From positions 62,001 to 126,000 of the forward strand of contig NZ_VNHX01000003.1 of the NCBI RefSeq assembly GCF_008124885.1: a stretch of 64,000 nt of DNA. The letters are read 5' to 3'. The translations under genes were made by a program, and so were the position numbers. This DNA comes from Sphingobacterium allocomposti. Lineage in GTDB: Bacteria; Bacteroidota; Bacteroidia; Sphingobacteriales; Sphingobacteriaceae. Positions 56,564 through 64,000 of the stretch are shown piece after piece. A model generated the notes under the pieces. It did not search any database and was not told the origin of the DNA. It worked only from the letters and a program-made list of their open reading frames with translations. Position 1 is the first letter of the stretch, and the number at the start of each line of letters is the position of its first letter.

Positions 56564-58534
56564 ATGAATAGTTTTTTCGCACGTAAATTTGTTATCCAGG
56601 GAATATTTATTGCCGTAGCGCTGATTATTGTCGTACGGCTCTTCTACATACAGATTATCGATAAGACCTATCTACTCTCAGCAAATAACAATGTTTTACG
56701 TAAGGTGGTCGTTTATCCGGCCCGGGGAGTAATCTTCGATCGACATGGAAAGGTACTGGTTCAAAACGAACCGGTATACGACCTTCTCGTGACTCCGCGG
56801 GAGGCGAAGGACATCGATACGGCCCTATTATGTCAGCTCATAGACATCGATATAGAAGGTTACAAGACAAGGATGCAGAAGGCCCGGGAACATTCCCCCT
56901 ACCGTGCTTCTATCTTTGAAAAGCAGCTTTCGTCGGCAACCTATGCCCAGCTGCAGGAGCACCTCTATAAGTTCCGTGGTTTTTATGTGCAGAACCGGAC
57001 GGTCAGAAGTTATCCAGACAGCATAGCGCCCCAGTTGCTGGGCTTTATTCAGGAGGTCAATGAAAAGGACATTGAACGTTCCAACGGATTTTATCGTCCC
57101 GGAGATTATATTGGAGGTGCAGGTATAGAACGGTCGTACGAGGACCTGCTGCGGGGGCAGCGTGGTGTTAAAAACCAAATGGTAGATGCGCTCAACAGAC
57201 CAAAAGGCGTCTTTATGGATGGCAAATACGACACCTTAGCCGTGTCCGGCGAAGGTTTGATTACCACCATCGACCGCGAACTGCAGGTGCTGGCTGAGCG
57301 GCTCATGAAAGGAAAAATGGGGTCCGTCGTGGCCATAGAACCGGCTACCGGCGAGATTTTGACATTTGTGAGCGCACCTTCTTACGACCCGAACATGATG
57401 GTAGGACGCCAGCGGGGCAACAATTACATGAAACTGCTGAACGATGAAACGCGCCCGATGTTTATCCGTCCTATCCAGGCCTCCTATCCCCCCGGATCAG
57501 TTTTTAAGGTCGTTGCAGCCTTGACAGCACAGCAAGCCGGCGTAATCGATCAAAACACCTCATTCTATTGTCCGGGAGGGTATCGCTATGGTGGTGGGCG
57601 GGCTATCATGCGTTGTACGCACGTTGACGGGTCGACGGATTTAATCAAATCGATTCAACGATCGTGTAATACCTACTATGGTTATACTTACGCCCGGATG
57701 ATCGATTCCAGAGGGATGTCGGGGCCAAGAGCATACGACCTCTGGCGCGAAGGTCTTCTAAAATTTGGCCTCGGCCACAAATTGGGTATCGATTTACCTG
57801 GCGAAAAGCCGGGACTGGTTCCTACGTCAGACTTTTACACGAAGCGCTACGGCAGCGATAAATGGCGGTCGGGATTCAATATCTCGCTTTCTATCGGTCA
57901 GGGCGAAATGGGCATTACGCCCCTGCAGATGGCCAATATTATGGCAATTGTGGCCAACCGGGGGTTTTATTATCGTCCACACCTGGTAAAGGGTATAGGC
58001 GAGAAGAAAATCATCAAGAAGGAGTTTACGGAGAAGATCGATGCCGGCGTTGATGCGAAGTATTACGAGCCGGTGATCGAAGGCATGAGTAGAGCAGTGA
58101 ATATGCCCGGAGGAACGGCCTATAGTGTTCGGATCCCTGGGATCGAAATGTGTGGAAAAACGGGTACTGCGCAGAATCCCCACGGTGAAAACCATGCCGT
58201 TTTCTTTGCTTTCGCCCCCCGCGAGAACCCTAAAATTGCGATCGCCGTGTTTGTGGAAAACGCTGGCTATGGTGGTACATGGGCGGGTCCGATTGCCAAC
58301 ATGCTCGTTGAGAAATATATCAATGACACGATTACGCTGCCCAAATACATTCAGGATAGAATTTATAACGCTAACTTCATTCCAAAGCCGGCAAAAAAAG
58401 AATCGATAAAGAAAGATACAACTAGCAGCAAGAAAGATGTCCCGAGGCAGACGGTGCGCAACACACCGCCAGAGGAACCTTCAAATGCAGCGTTTTATGT
58501 TCACCATAGTCAAATAAGAAACCGGTATGAATAG
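56564..58534 (+). CDS. mrdA: Penicillin-binding protein 2
   Basis: Transpeptidase of the elongasome, 656 residues. N-terminal membrane anchor, dimerisation region, then the transpeptidase domain: S312-x-x-K315 (PGSVFK), S367-C-N369 and K532-T-G-T535. A Lys/Ser-rich tail of about 45 residues follows the domain. Overlaps rodA by 8 bp. Confidence 0.97.
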   Translation: MNSFFARKFVIQGIFIAVALIIVVRLFYIQIIDKTYLLSANNNVLRKVVVYPARGVIFDRHGKVLVQNEPVYDLLVTPREAKDIDTALLCQLIDIDIEGYKTRMQKAREHSPYRASIFEKQLSSATYAQLQEHLYKFRGFYVQNRTVRSYPDSIAPQLLGFIQEVNEKDIERSNGFYRPGDYIGGAGIERSYEDLLRGQRGVKNQMVDALNRPKGVFMDGKYDTLAVSGEGLITTIDRELQVLAERLMKGKMGSVVAIEPATGEILTFVSAPSYDPNMMVGRQRGNNYMKLLNDETRPMFIRPIQASYPPGSVFKVVAALTAQQAGVIDQNTSFYCPGGYRYGGGRAIMRCTHVDGSTDLIKSIQRSCNTYYGYTYARMIDSRGMSGPRAYDLWREGLLKFGLGHKLGIDLPGEKPGLVPTSDFYTKRYGSDKWRSGFNISLSIGQGEMGITPLQMANIMAIVANRGFYYRPHLVKGIGEKKIIKKEFTEKIDAGVDAKYYEPVIEGMSRAVNMPGGTAYSVRIPGIEMCGKTGTAQNPHGENHAVFFAFAPRENPKIAIAVFVENAGYGGTWAGPIANMLVEKYINDTITLPKYIQDRIYNANFIPKPAKKESIKKDTTSSKKDVPRQTVRNTPPEEPSNAAFYVHHSQIRNRYE

Positions 58535-59798
58535 ATTAGGGGAAAAGAGCTTTTTTGGACGTATTGACTGGCTGACTGTCGCGCTGTGGCTCACACTCTG
58601 TACGATCGGATGGTTTAATATCCATGCTGCGGTCTTCGATCCCGAACAGCCCAGTCTTTTTAACCTTGCAACAAACTACGGAAAGCAATCTATTTATATT
58701 TTTACTGCGCTGATTATCGGCTTTAGTATTCTGATTATTGATGAAAAGTTTTTTATCTCGACAGCGCCGTTGGTTTATGTTCTTGTCGTCCTGCTGCTCG
58801 TTGCCGTGCTTGTTATCGGCCGGAACGTGGGAGGAAACCAGGCATGGATACCGATAGGCAGTTTCCGCCTGCAACCGTCGGAGTTTGGAAAACTTGCTAC
58901 TTGCTTGCTTTTGGCCAGTTACCTGAGCAGCCAGATAAACAAACACCCCAACAAGAAAACGCTTCTGATCGGGGCTTTAATTGTATTGTTTCCGGTGGCC
59001 CTCGTCATGTTGCAGCCCGATACAGGATCGGCACTGGCATTCTTCGCATTGATTTTCGTTTTCTATCGCGAAGGATATGTCGGAAACGAGCTTCTAGTTC
59101 TCGGCGGGTTGGCAATCTTATTATTTGTACTTGCCCTTCTGGTGAACCAGTGGATCATCATCGGCATCTTGTTTGTTGTGGCCGCGCTTTTTGCCTATGC
59201 GCTGCGTAAAAAGCGTAAATATCTTATTAATATAGGCGCCTTGTTTTTGGGAAGTTTGGTATATGTACTGTGCGTAGACTTTGCTTATGAGCAGGTCTTA
59301 CAGCCCCACCAACGCAACCGGATTGACATCATCCTTGGAAAAATGGACGACCCCCGCGGACAGGGGTACAATTTAAACCAGTCGAAAATAGCCATTGGTT
59401 CCGGCCAGCTGTTCGGAAAAGGATATCTGCAGGGAACACAAACGAAGTACAACTTCGTTCCTGAACAGAGTACCGACTTTATCTTCTGCACGATCGGGGA
59501 GGAATGGGGATTTGTAGGCTGCGTTATTCTCATAGCGATCTATCTGACCCTGCTGGTGCGTTTGGTAAATATCGCAGAACGACAGCGGACGGCGTTTGCA
59601 AGAATCTATGCCTATGGTGTCGCCTCCATCCTGTTCTTCCATTTCTTTATCAACATCGGTATGACGATTGGAATCGTCCCTGTGATTGGAATTCCGCTTC
59701 CTTTTATCAGCTACGGGGGGTCTTCCCTGTGGAGTTTCACCGCGCTACTTTTTATCCTGCTGCGGTTCGATTCGAGCCGAAAGGGGCTGAACGGCTAG
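58527..59798 (+). CDS. rodA: SEDS glycosyltransferase RodA
   Basis: Lipid II polymerase of the elongasome. 423 residues, about ten membrane segments, with QPSEFGKLATCLLLASYLS, LQPDTGSALAFFALIFVFYREG, VPEQSTDFIFCTIGEEWGFVG and GIPLPFISYGGSSLWS, all SEDS hallmarks. Last gene of the mre operon; convergent with udp. Confidence 0.97.
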   Translation: MNRLGEKSFFGRIDWLTVALWLTLCTIGWFNIHAAVFDPEQPSLFNLATNYGKQSIYIFTALIIGFSILIIDEKFFISTAPLVYVLVVLLLVAVLVIGRNVGGNQAWIPIGSFRLQPSEFGKLATCLLLASYLSSQINKHPNKKTLLIGALIVLFPVALVMLQPDTGSALAFFALIFVFYREGYVGNELLVLGGLAILLFVLALLVNQWIIIGILFVVAALFAYALRKKRKYLINIGALFLGSLVYVLCVDFAYEQVLQPHQRNRIDIILGKMDDPRGQGYNLNQSKIAIGSGQLFGKGYLQGTQTKYNFVPEQSTDFIFCTIGEEWGFVGCVILIAIYLTLLVRLVNIAERQRTAFARIYAYGVASILFFHFFINIGMTIGIVPVIGIPLPFISYGGSSLWSFTALLFILLRFDSSRKGLNG

Positions 59799-59822
59799 TG
59801 GATTCCCTGCGGGCCAATCGCG

Positions 59823-60677
59823 CTACAGGCGTTCAAGCACATGACGGATGGCCTTGTCGATTATTTCCTTTGGATTAGCCGCAAATGCATCGTTTACCCT
59901 GCTTGCTAAAATAGCATTTATGGACAGTGCGTGATGTCCAAACATGTTAGCGAGTGCATAAATACCCGCAGTTTCCATCTCCAGGTTCGTGATTGTCCGT
60001 CCTCCTACGTCGAAGGAGCTCGCACGCTGGATAAGGTCTGGGTAAACATTCATTGAACGGACGGAACGCCCCTGCGGGCCATAAAAGCCCGGAGCGGTCA
60101 TCGTCATTCCCCTGGGCAGGTCGGAAGCAATACGGGCGAGCAGCTTTTCGCTCGCGCGCCCGACATAAGGCGTGAAGGACAACGTGTCAAAGGTTTTTTC
60201 TATAGCCTCCTGAATGACAAGTTCTTCGGCAGAATAACTTTTTACATAATATTGCATAAGCGTATCGAAACCGATCGCGAACTCACTTGCCAGGATGACG
60301 CCCATCTTTACATCGCCCTGAATAGAACCAGACGTGCCAATACGTATAATATCCAAACTGGTAAGTTCTTCCTTCAACGTCCGCGTTTCAAAATCAATAT
60401 TAACCAACGCGTCAATTTCATTAAATACAATATCAATATTATCTGTACCTATTCCCGTAGAAATAACGGAGATCCTTTTATGCCCCAATACACCCGTATG
60501 GGTAATAAATTCGCGCTTTCCTTTCTTAACGTCGATACGGTCAAAGTATTTCGAGACCTCTCCCACCCGATCAGGATCCCCAACGAATATAATGGTAGAA
60601 GCCAAATCCTCCGGTAACAGATTAAGATGATAAATACTTCCATCTGCGTTAAGTATTAATTCTGAGTCAGCAATCAT
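59823..60677 (-). CDS. udp: Nucleoside phosphorylase, uridine phosphorylase-type
   Basis: Phosphorolysis of uridine-type nucleosides in salvage. 284 residues of the PNP/UDP family: FVGDPDRVGEVSKYFD, STGIGTDNIDIVFNEID, IRIGTSGSIQ and NLEMETAGIYALANMFGH. Slightly longer insertion than E. coli Udp around TLSFTPYVGRASEK. Start overlaps the yigZ stop by 4 bp. Confidence 0.9.
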   Translation of the reverse strand: MIADSELILNADGSIYHLNLLPEDLASTIIFVGDPDRVGEVSKYFDRIDVKKGKREFITHTGVLGHKRISVISTGIGTDNIDIVFNEIDALVNIDFETRTLKEELTSLDIIRIGTSGSIQGDVKMGVILASEFAIGFDTLMQYYVKSYSAEELVIQEAIEKTFDTLSFTPYVGRASEKLLARIASDLPRGMTMTAPGFYGPQGRSVRSMNVYPDLIQRASSFDVGGRTITNLEMETAGIYALANMFGHHALSINAILASRVNDAFAANPKEIIDKAIRHVLERL

Positions 60678-61291
60678 AATGTGGTTAGATAAAAATAGTT
60701 CACGCCCTCCATCGTTTCCAGTTGATGAACAACCTGATTGACTTGTGTTTTCCGGATCTCTACCTCGAGTGAACAGGTATTATCAAAATCCTGCTTTAAT
60801 ATAGTTAAATTTTCATCTTTTACCAAACGCATGATGTCATTCATCCGCAAATAATCGAAATCAATACGGTATACGTCATTGACGGTCCGCTGAACAACCT
60901 GGGCAGACGCCAACGCCTCGACCGTCGCATTTTTATAGGCGTTAATCAGTCCGGGCACTCCTAAAAGTGTCCCTCCGAAGTACCGGACAACCACAACCAG
61001 TACATTGGTAATATCCTTCGACAGCAGCACATTTAAGATGGGTTTTCCCGCCGTACCAGATGGCTCGCCATCGTCGTTGATGCGCCAGACTGATCGATCT
61101 GTGGATAGCCGGTAGGCCCAACAGTGATGGCGCGCCTTCGGATGAAGGGCTTTTAGTTTATTAATCGTATCCTTCAAGGTGGCTTCGCTCCGGAAGGGGA
61201 AGGCATAAGCATGAAATTTACTCCCTTTATCTCTAAATATTCCTTCGCTAACCGTTTCGATCGTTAAATAGGTATCTTCAAATAGACTCAC
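60674..61291 (-). CDS. YigZ/IMPACT (UPF0029) family protein
   Basis: 205 residues. IMPACT domain: RDKGSKFHAYAFPFRS, HHCWAYRLS, NDDGEPSGTAGKPIL, VVVVRYFGGTLLGVPGLINAY. C-terminal DUF1949-like part. Bacterial role poorly defined. Overlaps both neighbours by 4 bp (ATGA). Confidence 0.93.
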   Translation of the reverse strand: MSLFEDTYLTIETVSEGIFRDKGSKFHAYAFPFRSEATLKDTINKLKALHPKARHHCWAYRLSTDRSVWRINDDGEPSGTAGKPILNVLLSKDITNVLVVVVRYFGGTLLGVPGLINAYKNATVEALASAQVVQRTVNDVYRIDFDYLRMNDIMRLVKDENLTILKQDFDNTCSLEVEIRKTQVNQVVHQLETMEGVNYFYLTTL

Positions 61292-62139
61292 AGAAATGCA
61301 ATGATTAAAACAGAAATAACAGCCAACAACAGCCCAATCTTATTCCACCAGGTCAGCTTCTCGCCAAAAACACCGATACCAACCAAAGCACCCAGCAGGA
61401 TAACGCCTACATTCATGCCTGTGAAAACGACAGAAGGGCTTTCAGAAAGCGCTCTATGCGCCTTCATGTAAAACAAAATGTTCCCAAAATTAAACAATCC
61501 CAGCAATAGACCCCACAAAACGGACCGGAATTCCATCCGTTCTTTGCGTTTCATCATACGATAAAATAGAAAGCTAAACGCGGATATCATGGACAACACA
61601 AAAACCATGAGCATGGAGAAAGCATACGGAACACCCTGGTACAAGGCCATTTTTTTAAATAAGATATCGATGACCCCCATTCCCACGAACACCGCAGCTG
61701 CATATCTCCATTTTCCGGACGTCCCCGACTTTTTTTGCCAGCCGATGGAAAGCAAGATAGCCAGAACGCCTATCGCTATACCGACGAACTTCGATTTGCT
61801 AATCTGCTCGCCAAAGAGAAAATATGCTGCCAGCAAGGGTATAAATAACGACAGCCGCTGTGCGACCTCCGTACGGACAATACCGCTGTATTGTATAGCA
61901 TAAGCTATACACAGAAAGATGGATGGCAGGAGTACCGCCAACCCCAGATAAATTGTCCAGGGTAACTGGAGAACCGAAGAACCCGTCATCGGAGGCTTCA
62001 GAAAAAGTATGGTCGCCAAGGTGGCTACCGGATAGTTCCAGACAATAAGATGAAGATGATTGACGCCGTCTTTTCTCGCGTATTTGATAATAACAGACAC
62101 GGTCACACTACAGACCACACTAATAAGCACGTATAGCAT
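61288..62139 (-). CDS. EamA/DMT-family transporter
   Basis: 283 residues, ten predicted membrane helices in two EamA halves (YPVATLATILFL and GALVGIGVFGEKLTWWNKIGLLLAVISVLI). Exporter or exchanger of small metabolites; substrate unknown. Heads the three-gene overlapping unit DMT-yigZ-udp. Confidence 0.88.
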   Translation of the reverse strand: MLYVLISVVCSVTVSVIIKYARKDGVNHLHLIVWNYPVATLATILFLKPPMTGSSVLQLPWTIYLGLAVLLPSIFLCIAYAIQYSGIVRTEVAQRLSLFIPLLAAYFLFGEQISKSKFVGIAIGVLAILLSIGWQKKSGTSGKWRYAAAVFVGMGVIDILFKKMALYQGVPYAFSMLMVFVLSMISAFSFLFYRMMKRKERMEFRSVLWGLLLGLFNFGNILFYMKAHRALSESPSVVFTGMNVGVILLGALVGIGVFGEKLTWWNKIGLLLAVISVLIIAFL

Positions 62140-62603
62140 ATATTCGAACCTCTATCGGTATTTGGCTTCAAGTGTACGAAAACTTCTCCACATTTCTCCC
62201 ATATCGATGCTTTTCCCCGGCCCCGCATCTGAATCCCGGCGTCGGACGGTGCAGAGGAGCGCAAGATAAACCAATATCACGCAACAAAAATCTCGGCTTT
62301 ACCAACAATTTATACATAAAAGTTAAGCAAAAAAATACGCCGTAAAAACAGAATAAAACACCCACATTTTACGCCCAAAAAAACACATTTTAAGGAACTA
62401 CGAAAATGTACAAAAACGCCCAACAACAACCATAACATCCTATTAAACAGCTGTATAAACACAAACAAGAGAAACCAAAAAGAATAAAAATAAGAAAAAA
62501 ATAGCACAAAAAATTGAGCATAAAAACGTTAAAAAAAACAAATAAAAATAATGAGTTTTTTAAGCCGATAAATAGCATAAAACATATAAAATTTAAAAAA
62601 AAA
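62140..62603. other. A-rich intergenic tract upstream of the phe promoter
   Basis: About 460 bp. From about 62290 on, the + strand is extremely A-rich with many A-runs, far below the GC of the rest of the window. No gene: Phe-rich minus frames are a by-product of the A-runs. It could act as an UP-like or bent-DNA region for the promoter that follows. Confidence 0.6.
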
Positions 62604-62635
62604 TTTTGCTTAGTAATTTTTTAGTTCTACATTTG
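62604..62635 (+). promoter_or_regulatory. Bacteroidota-type promoter of the phe operon
   Basis: TTTTG (62604-62608), 19 nt, then TACATTTG (62628-62635): an exact match to the TTTG-N19-21-TAnnTTTG consensus. It is the only site in this window where I found both boxes at the right spacing. Start of transcription is expected near 62641, about 10 nt before the leader ATG. Confidence 0.75.
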
Positions 62636-62651
62636 GATTGTAAATAGAGAC

Positions 62652-62705
62652 ATGAAGACAAATACGACATACTTTTACTTTGGTTACTTTTATTTTAAAC
62701 GATAA
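62652..62705 (+). CDS. Tyr/Phe-rich leader peptide of the pheA attenuator
   Basis: A 17-residue ORF, MKTNTTYFYFGYFYFKR, stop at 62703-62705. Eight of its last eleven codons are alternating Tyr (7, 9, 12, 14) and Phe (8, 10, 13, 15), split by one Gly. It sits about 10 nt after the expected transcription start and is followed by competing hairpins and a terminator before pheA. By analogy with E. coli pheL, ribosome stalling at Phe/Tyr codons would sense aminoacyl-tRNA supply. Confidence 0.85.
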   Translation: MKTNTTYFYFGYFYFKR

Positions 62706-62708
62706 AAG

Positions 62709-62751
62709 CCGGGAAGTGTGTGTCTAAAGTAGATAAGCAAAAAGGTCCCGG
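62709..62751 (+). promoter_or_regulatory. Antiterminator hairpin of the pheA attenuator
   Basis: CCGGGA (62709-62714) is complementary to TCCCGG (62746-62751). The second arm overlaps the 5' arm of the terminator (62745-62750), so the two structures exclude each other. The first arm starts 3 nt after the leader stop, within the footprint of a ribosome that has reached the stop. Confidence 0.75.
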
Positions 62752-62773
62752 ATAACATTCGGGACTTTTTTTT
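62741..62773 (+). terminator. Intrinsic terminator (attenuator) 17 nt before pheA
   Basis: GTCCCG (62745-62750) pairs with CGGGAC (62760-62765) across 9 nt, extended by A-runs facing the 8-T tail (62766-62773). No protein gene other than the leader lies upstream on this strand, so its job is conditional termination of pheA. Confidence 0.85.
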
Positions 62774-62790
62774 AGGATCACAGAAAGGAA

Positions 62791-63615
62791 ATGAAACAAA
62801 AAATTGCGATACAGGGTGTAAAAGCGTCTTTTCATGAAGAGGCCGCTTATAAATATTTTGGCGAAGATATCGAAACCATTGAATGCGAATCTTTCAAAAA
62901 AACCTGCGACATGCTTAAACAGGGGAAAGCGGATTATGTCGTAATGGCTATAGAAAACTCTATTGCCGGCAGTATCCTCCCCAATTATAATTTATTACGG
63001 GATTACCGTTTTCATATTATTGGGGAAGTGCACCTAAACATCCAGCAAAACTTGTTGGTGCTCCCGGGGGTGAAAATTTCAGACATTAAGGTGGTGGAGT
63101 CTCACCCTATCGCTATCCGGCAGTGCGACGAATTCCTGAGCGATTATCCCGAGTGGACTATTAAAGAAGGAATGGATACCGCTGCCTGCGCGAAGAACAT
63201 TGCAGACAATAAACTGAAAAATACCGCAGCTATAGCCAGCACAATGGCAGCCAAGTTGTACAATCTCGAGATTTTGGAAAAGCGGATCGAAACGAACAAG
63301 AAGAACGCGACACGTTTTTTAATCCTCTCTAATGAGGTTGTCGAGCAAAAAAATGCAAACAAGGCTTCCCTTTCTTTTCAGACGGGAAACGCTGTGGGCT
63401 CATTAGCAACGGTATTACAGTGCTTCGCCGAACAAAATGTCAACCTTAGCAAGATCCAGTCGATGCCGGTGGTTGGTAAGAGAAACGAATACGACTTTTA
63501 TGTCGATGTGGAATGGAAAAAACAAAGCGACTACGACGCCGCTATCCGAAAAGTATTGAAACACACCGTGAATTTTAACATCATGGGCGAATACGTGAAA
63601 AACGAGAGAGTTTAA
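62791..63615 (+). CDS. pheA: Prephenate dehydratase
   Basis: Converts prephenate to phenylpyruvate. 274 residues: catalytic domain with IAIQGVKASFHEEAAYKYF, AIENSIAGSILPNYNLL and the active-site T-R-F in NKKNATRFLIL. A C-terminal ACT domain (about 190-274) has VGSLATVL and QSMPV at the places of the usual GALA and ESRP Phe-binding motifs, so allosteric control may differ. No chorismate mutase domain. Transcribed through the attenuator; a DAHP synthase gene follows 54 bp later. Confidence 0.95.
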   Translation: MKQKIAIQGVKASFHEEAAYKYFGEDIETIECESFKKTCDMLKQGKADYVVMAIENSIAGSILPNYNLLRDYRFHIIGEVHLNIQQNLLVLPGVKISDIKVVESHPIAIRQCDEFLSDYPEWTIKEGMDTAACAKNIADNKLKNTAAIASTMAAKLYNLEILEKRIETNKKNATRFLILSNEVVEQKNANKASLSFQTGNAVGSLATVLQCFAEQNVNLSKIQSMPVVGKRNEYDFYVDVEWKKQSDYDAAIRKVLKHTVNFNIMGEYVKNERV

Positions 63616-63669
63616 ACAATTGACGAAAACAGATTATAAAACAGGCTTAAACCGGAAATTTAGTAAAAA

Positions 63670-64000
63670 ATGAAACATACATTAGACATCGTCCCTTTGA
63701 AATCTTGGATCGACACTGGCGACAAACCATTGATTATTGCAGGCCCCTGTAGCGCCGAAACAGAAGAGCAACTTGTTTCCACAGCACATTTGCTGGCGAA
63801 TACGGGTAAAGTAAACGTACTGCGGGCAGGTATCTGGAAACCGCGTACCCGTCCTGGTGAATTCGAAGGTATAGGCAGCGTCGGACTGGCGTGGTTGAGA
63901 CGCGCAAAAGAGGAAACCGGCCTGCGGACAGCAACAGAAGTGGCAACAGCAAAGCACGTGGAAGAAGCATTGGCTGCGGGTGTCGACGTACTTTGGATCG
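63670..64000 (+). CDS. 3-deoxy-7-phosphoheptulonate (DAHP) synthase, probably fused to chorismate mutase (3' truncated)
   Basis: First 110 residues only; the frame runs off the window. IIAGPCSAETEEQL and RAGIWKPRTRPGEFEGIG are DAHP synthase (KDO8P/DAHPS fold) motifs. In Bacteroidota the enzyme of this type is often a fusion with a C-terminal chorismate mutase; that part cannot be seen here. Start ATG at 63670. Presumably in the pheA operon and under the same Tyr/Phe attenuator. Confidence 0.88.
   Translation, partial: MKHTLDIVPLKSWIDTGDKPLIIAGPCSAETEEQLVSTAHLLANTGKVNVLRAGIWKPRTRPGEFEGIGSVGLAWLRRAKEETGLRTATEVATAKHVEEALAAGVDVLWI

Noticed and set aside
62168..62578. Phe/Leu-rich minus-strand frames upstream of pheA
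   Set aside because: They arise from A-runs on the + strand translating as Phe; no start context or conservation expected.

Overview
The window is chromosomal DNA from a member of the Bacteroidota, most likely the Sphingobacteriaceae (Parapedobacter/Olivibacter/Pedobacter-like). The evidence is the gene content (GH127 with LamG and Ig-like modules, DUF6766 and DUF6965 proteins, a YbiT-type ABC-F protein with a degenerate second P-loop, a pseudogene of a Bacteroidota-type MFS sugar transporter), promoters of the TTTG-N19-TAnnTTTG type, weak or absent Shine-Dalgarno sequences, and lineage-type intergenic repeats. Base composition is roughly half GC by eye. No rRNA, tRNA, CRISPR array, prophage or complete insertion sequence was seen.

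Layout. 1-2633: 3' part of a GH127 beta-L-arabinofuranosidase. 2.7-5.3 kb: YdeI-like protein and a membrane processive GT2. 5.3-5.8 kb: a repeat field of two different 7-bp arrays. 5.9-12 kb: katE, an oxidoreductase pair, a DUF6965 protein and a nitronate monooxygenase. 12.1-21.6 kb: SNF2/SWIM helicase, TraB-like protein, ABC-F, AAA ATPase, M14 peptidase and LD-carboxypeptidase. 21.6-25.6 kb: pyrC, then pdxH-nuoC-nuoD, in which two complex I genes stand apart from any other nuo gene. 25.7-31.3 kb: YqgE, a GT4 glycosyltransferase with a small ORF before it, a PfpI-like protein, a duplicated DUF6766 membrane protein and an SseB-like protein. 31.4-35.7 kb: metNIQ, then a rearranged block flanked by exact 248-bp copies of the metQ 3' end. 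35.7-42.0 kb: aldo/keto reductase, an overlapping cyclophilin/serine hydrolase/2H phosphoesterase/EEP run, and fabH. 42.0-42.8 kb: a dense field of palindromes and repeats. 42.8-53.9 kb: nnr, AraC regulator, map, two GNATs, egtB-egtD, a small lipoprotein, nucleotidyltransferase with phosphoesterase, and an M1 peptidase. 54.1-59.8 kb: the mreB-mreC-mreD-mrdA-rodA elongasome operon. 59.8-62.1 kb: Udp, YigZ and a DMT transporter, each overlapping the next by 4 bp. 62.6-64.0 kb: leader peptide, pheA, and the start of a DAHP synthase.

The most interesting element is the pheA leader (62604-62790). A complete Bacteroidota promoter precedes a 17-residue ORF in which 8 codons are alternating Tyr/Phe. 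This is followed by two mutually exclusive hairpins, the second an intrinsic terminator ending 17 nt before the pheA start codon. It reads as a ribosome-mediated Tyr/Phe attenuator controlling prephenate dehydratase and DAHP synthase. Other points worth a second look are the metQ-end duplication, a 161-bp foldback element with an 11-bp internal repeat, the 7-bp arrays, two unannotated small ORFs, a dihydroorotase with Gln in place of the first metal His, and the isolated nuoCD pair.
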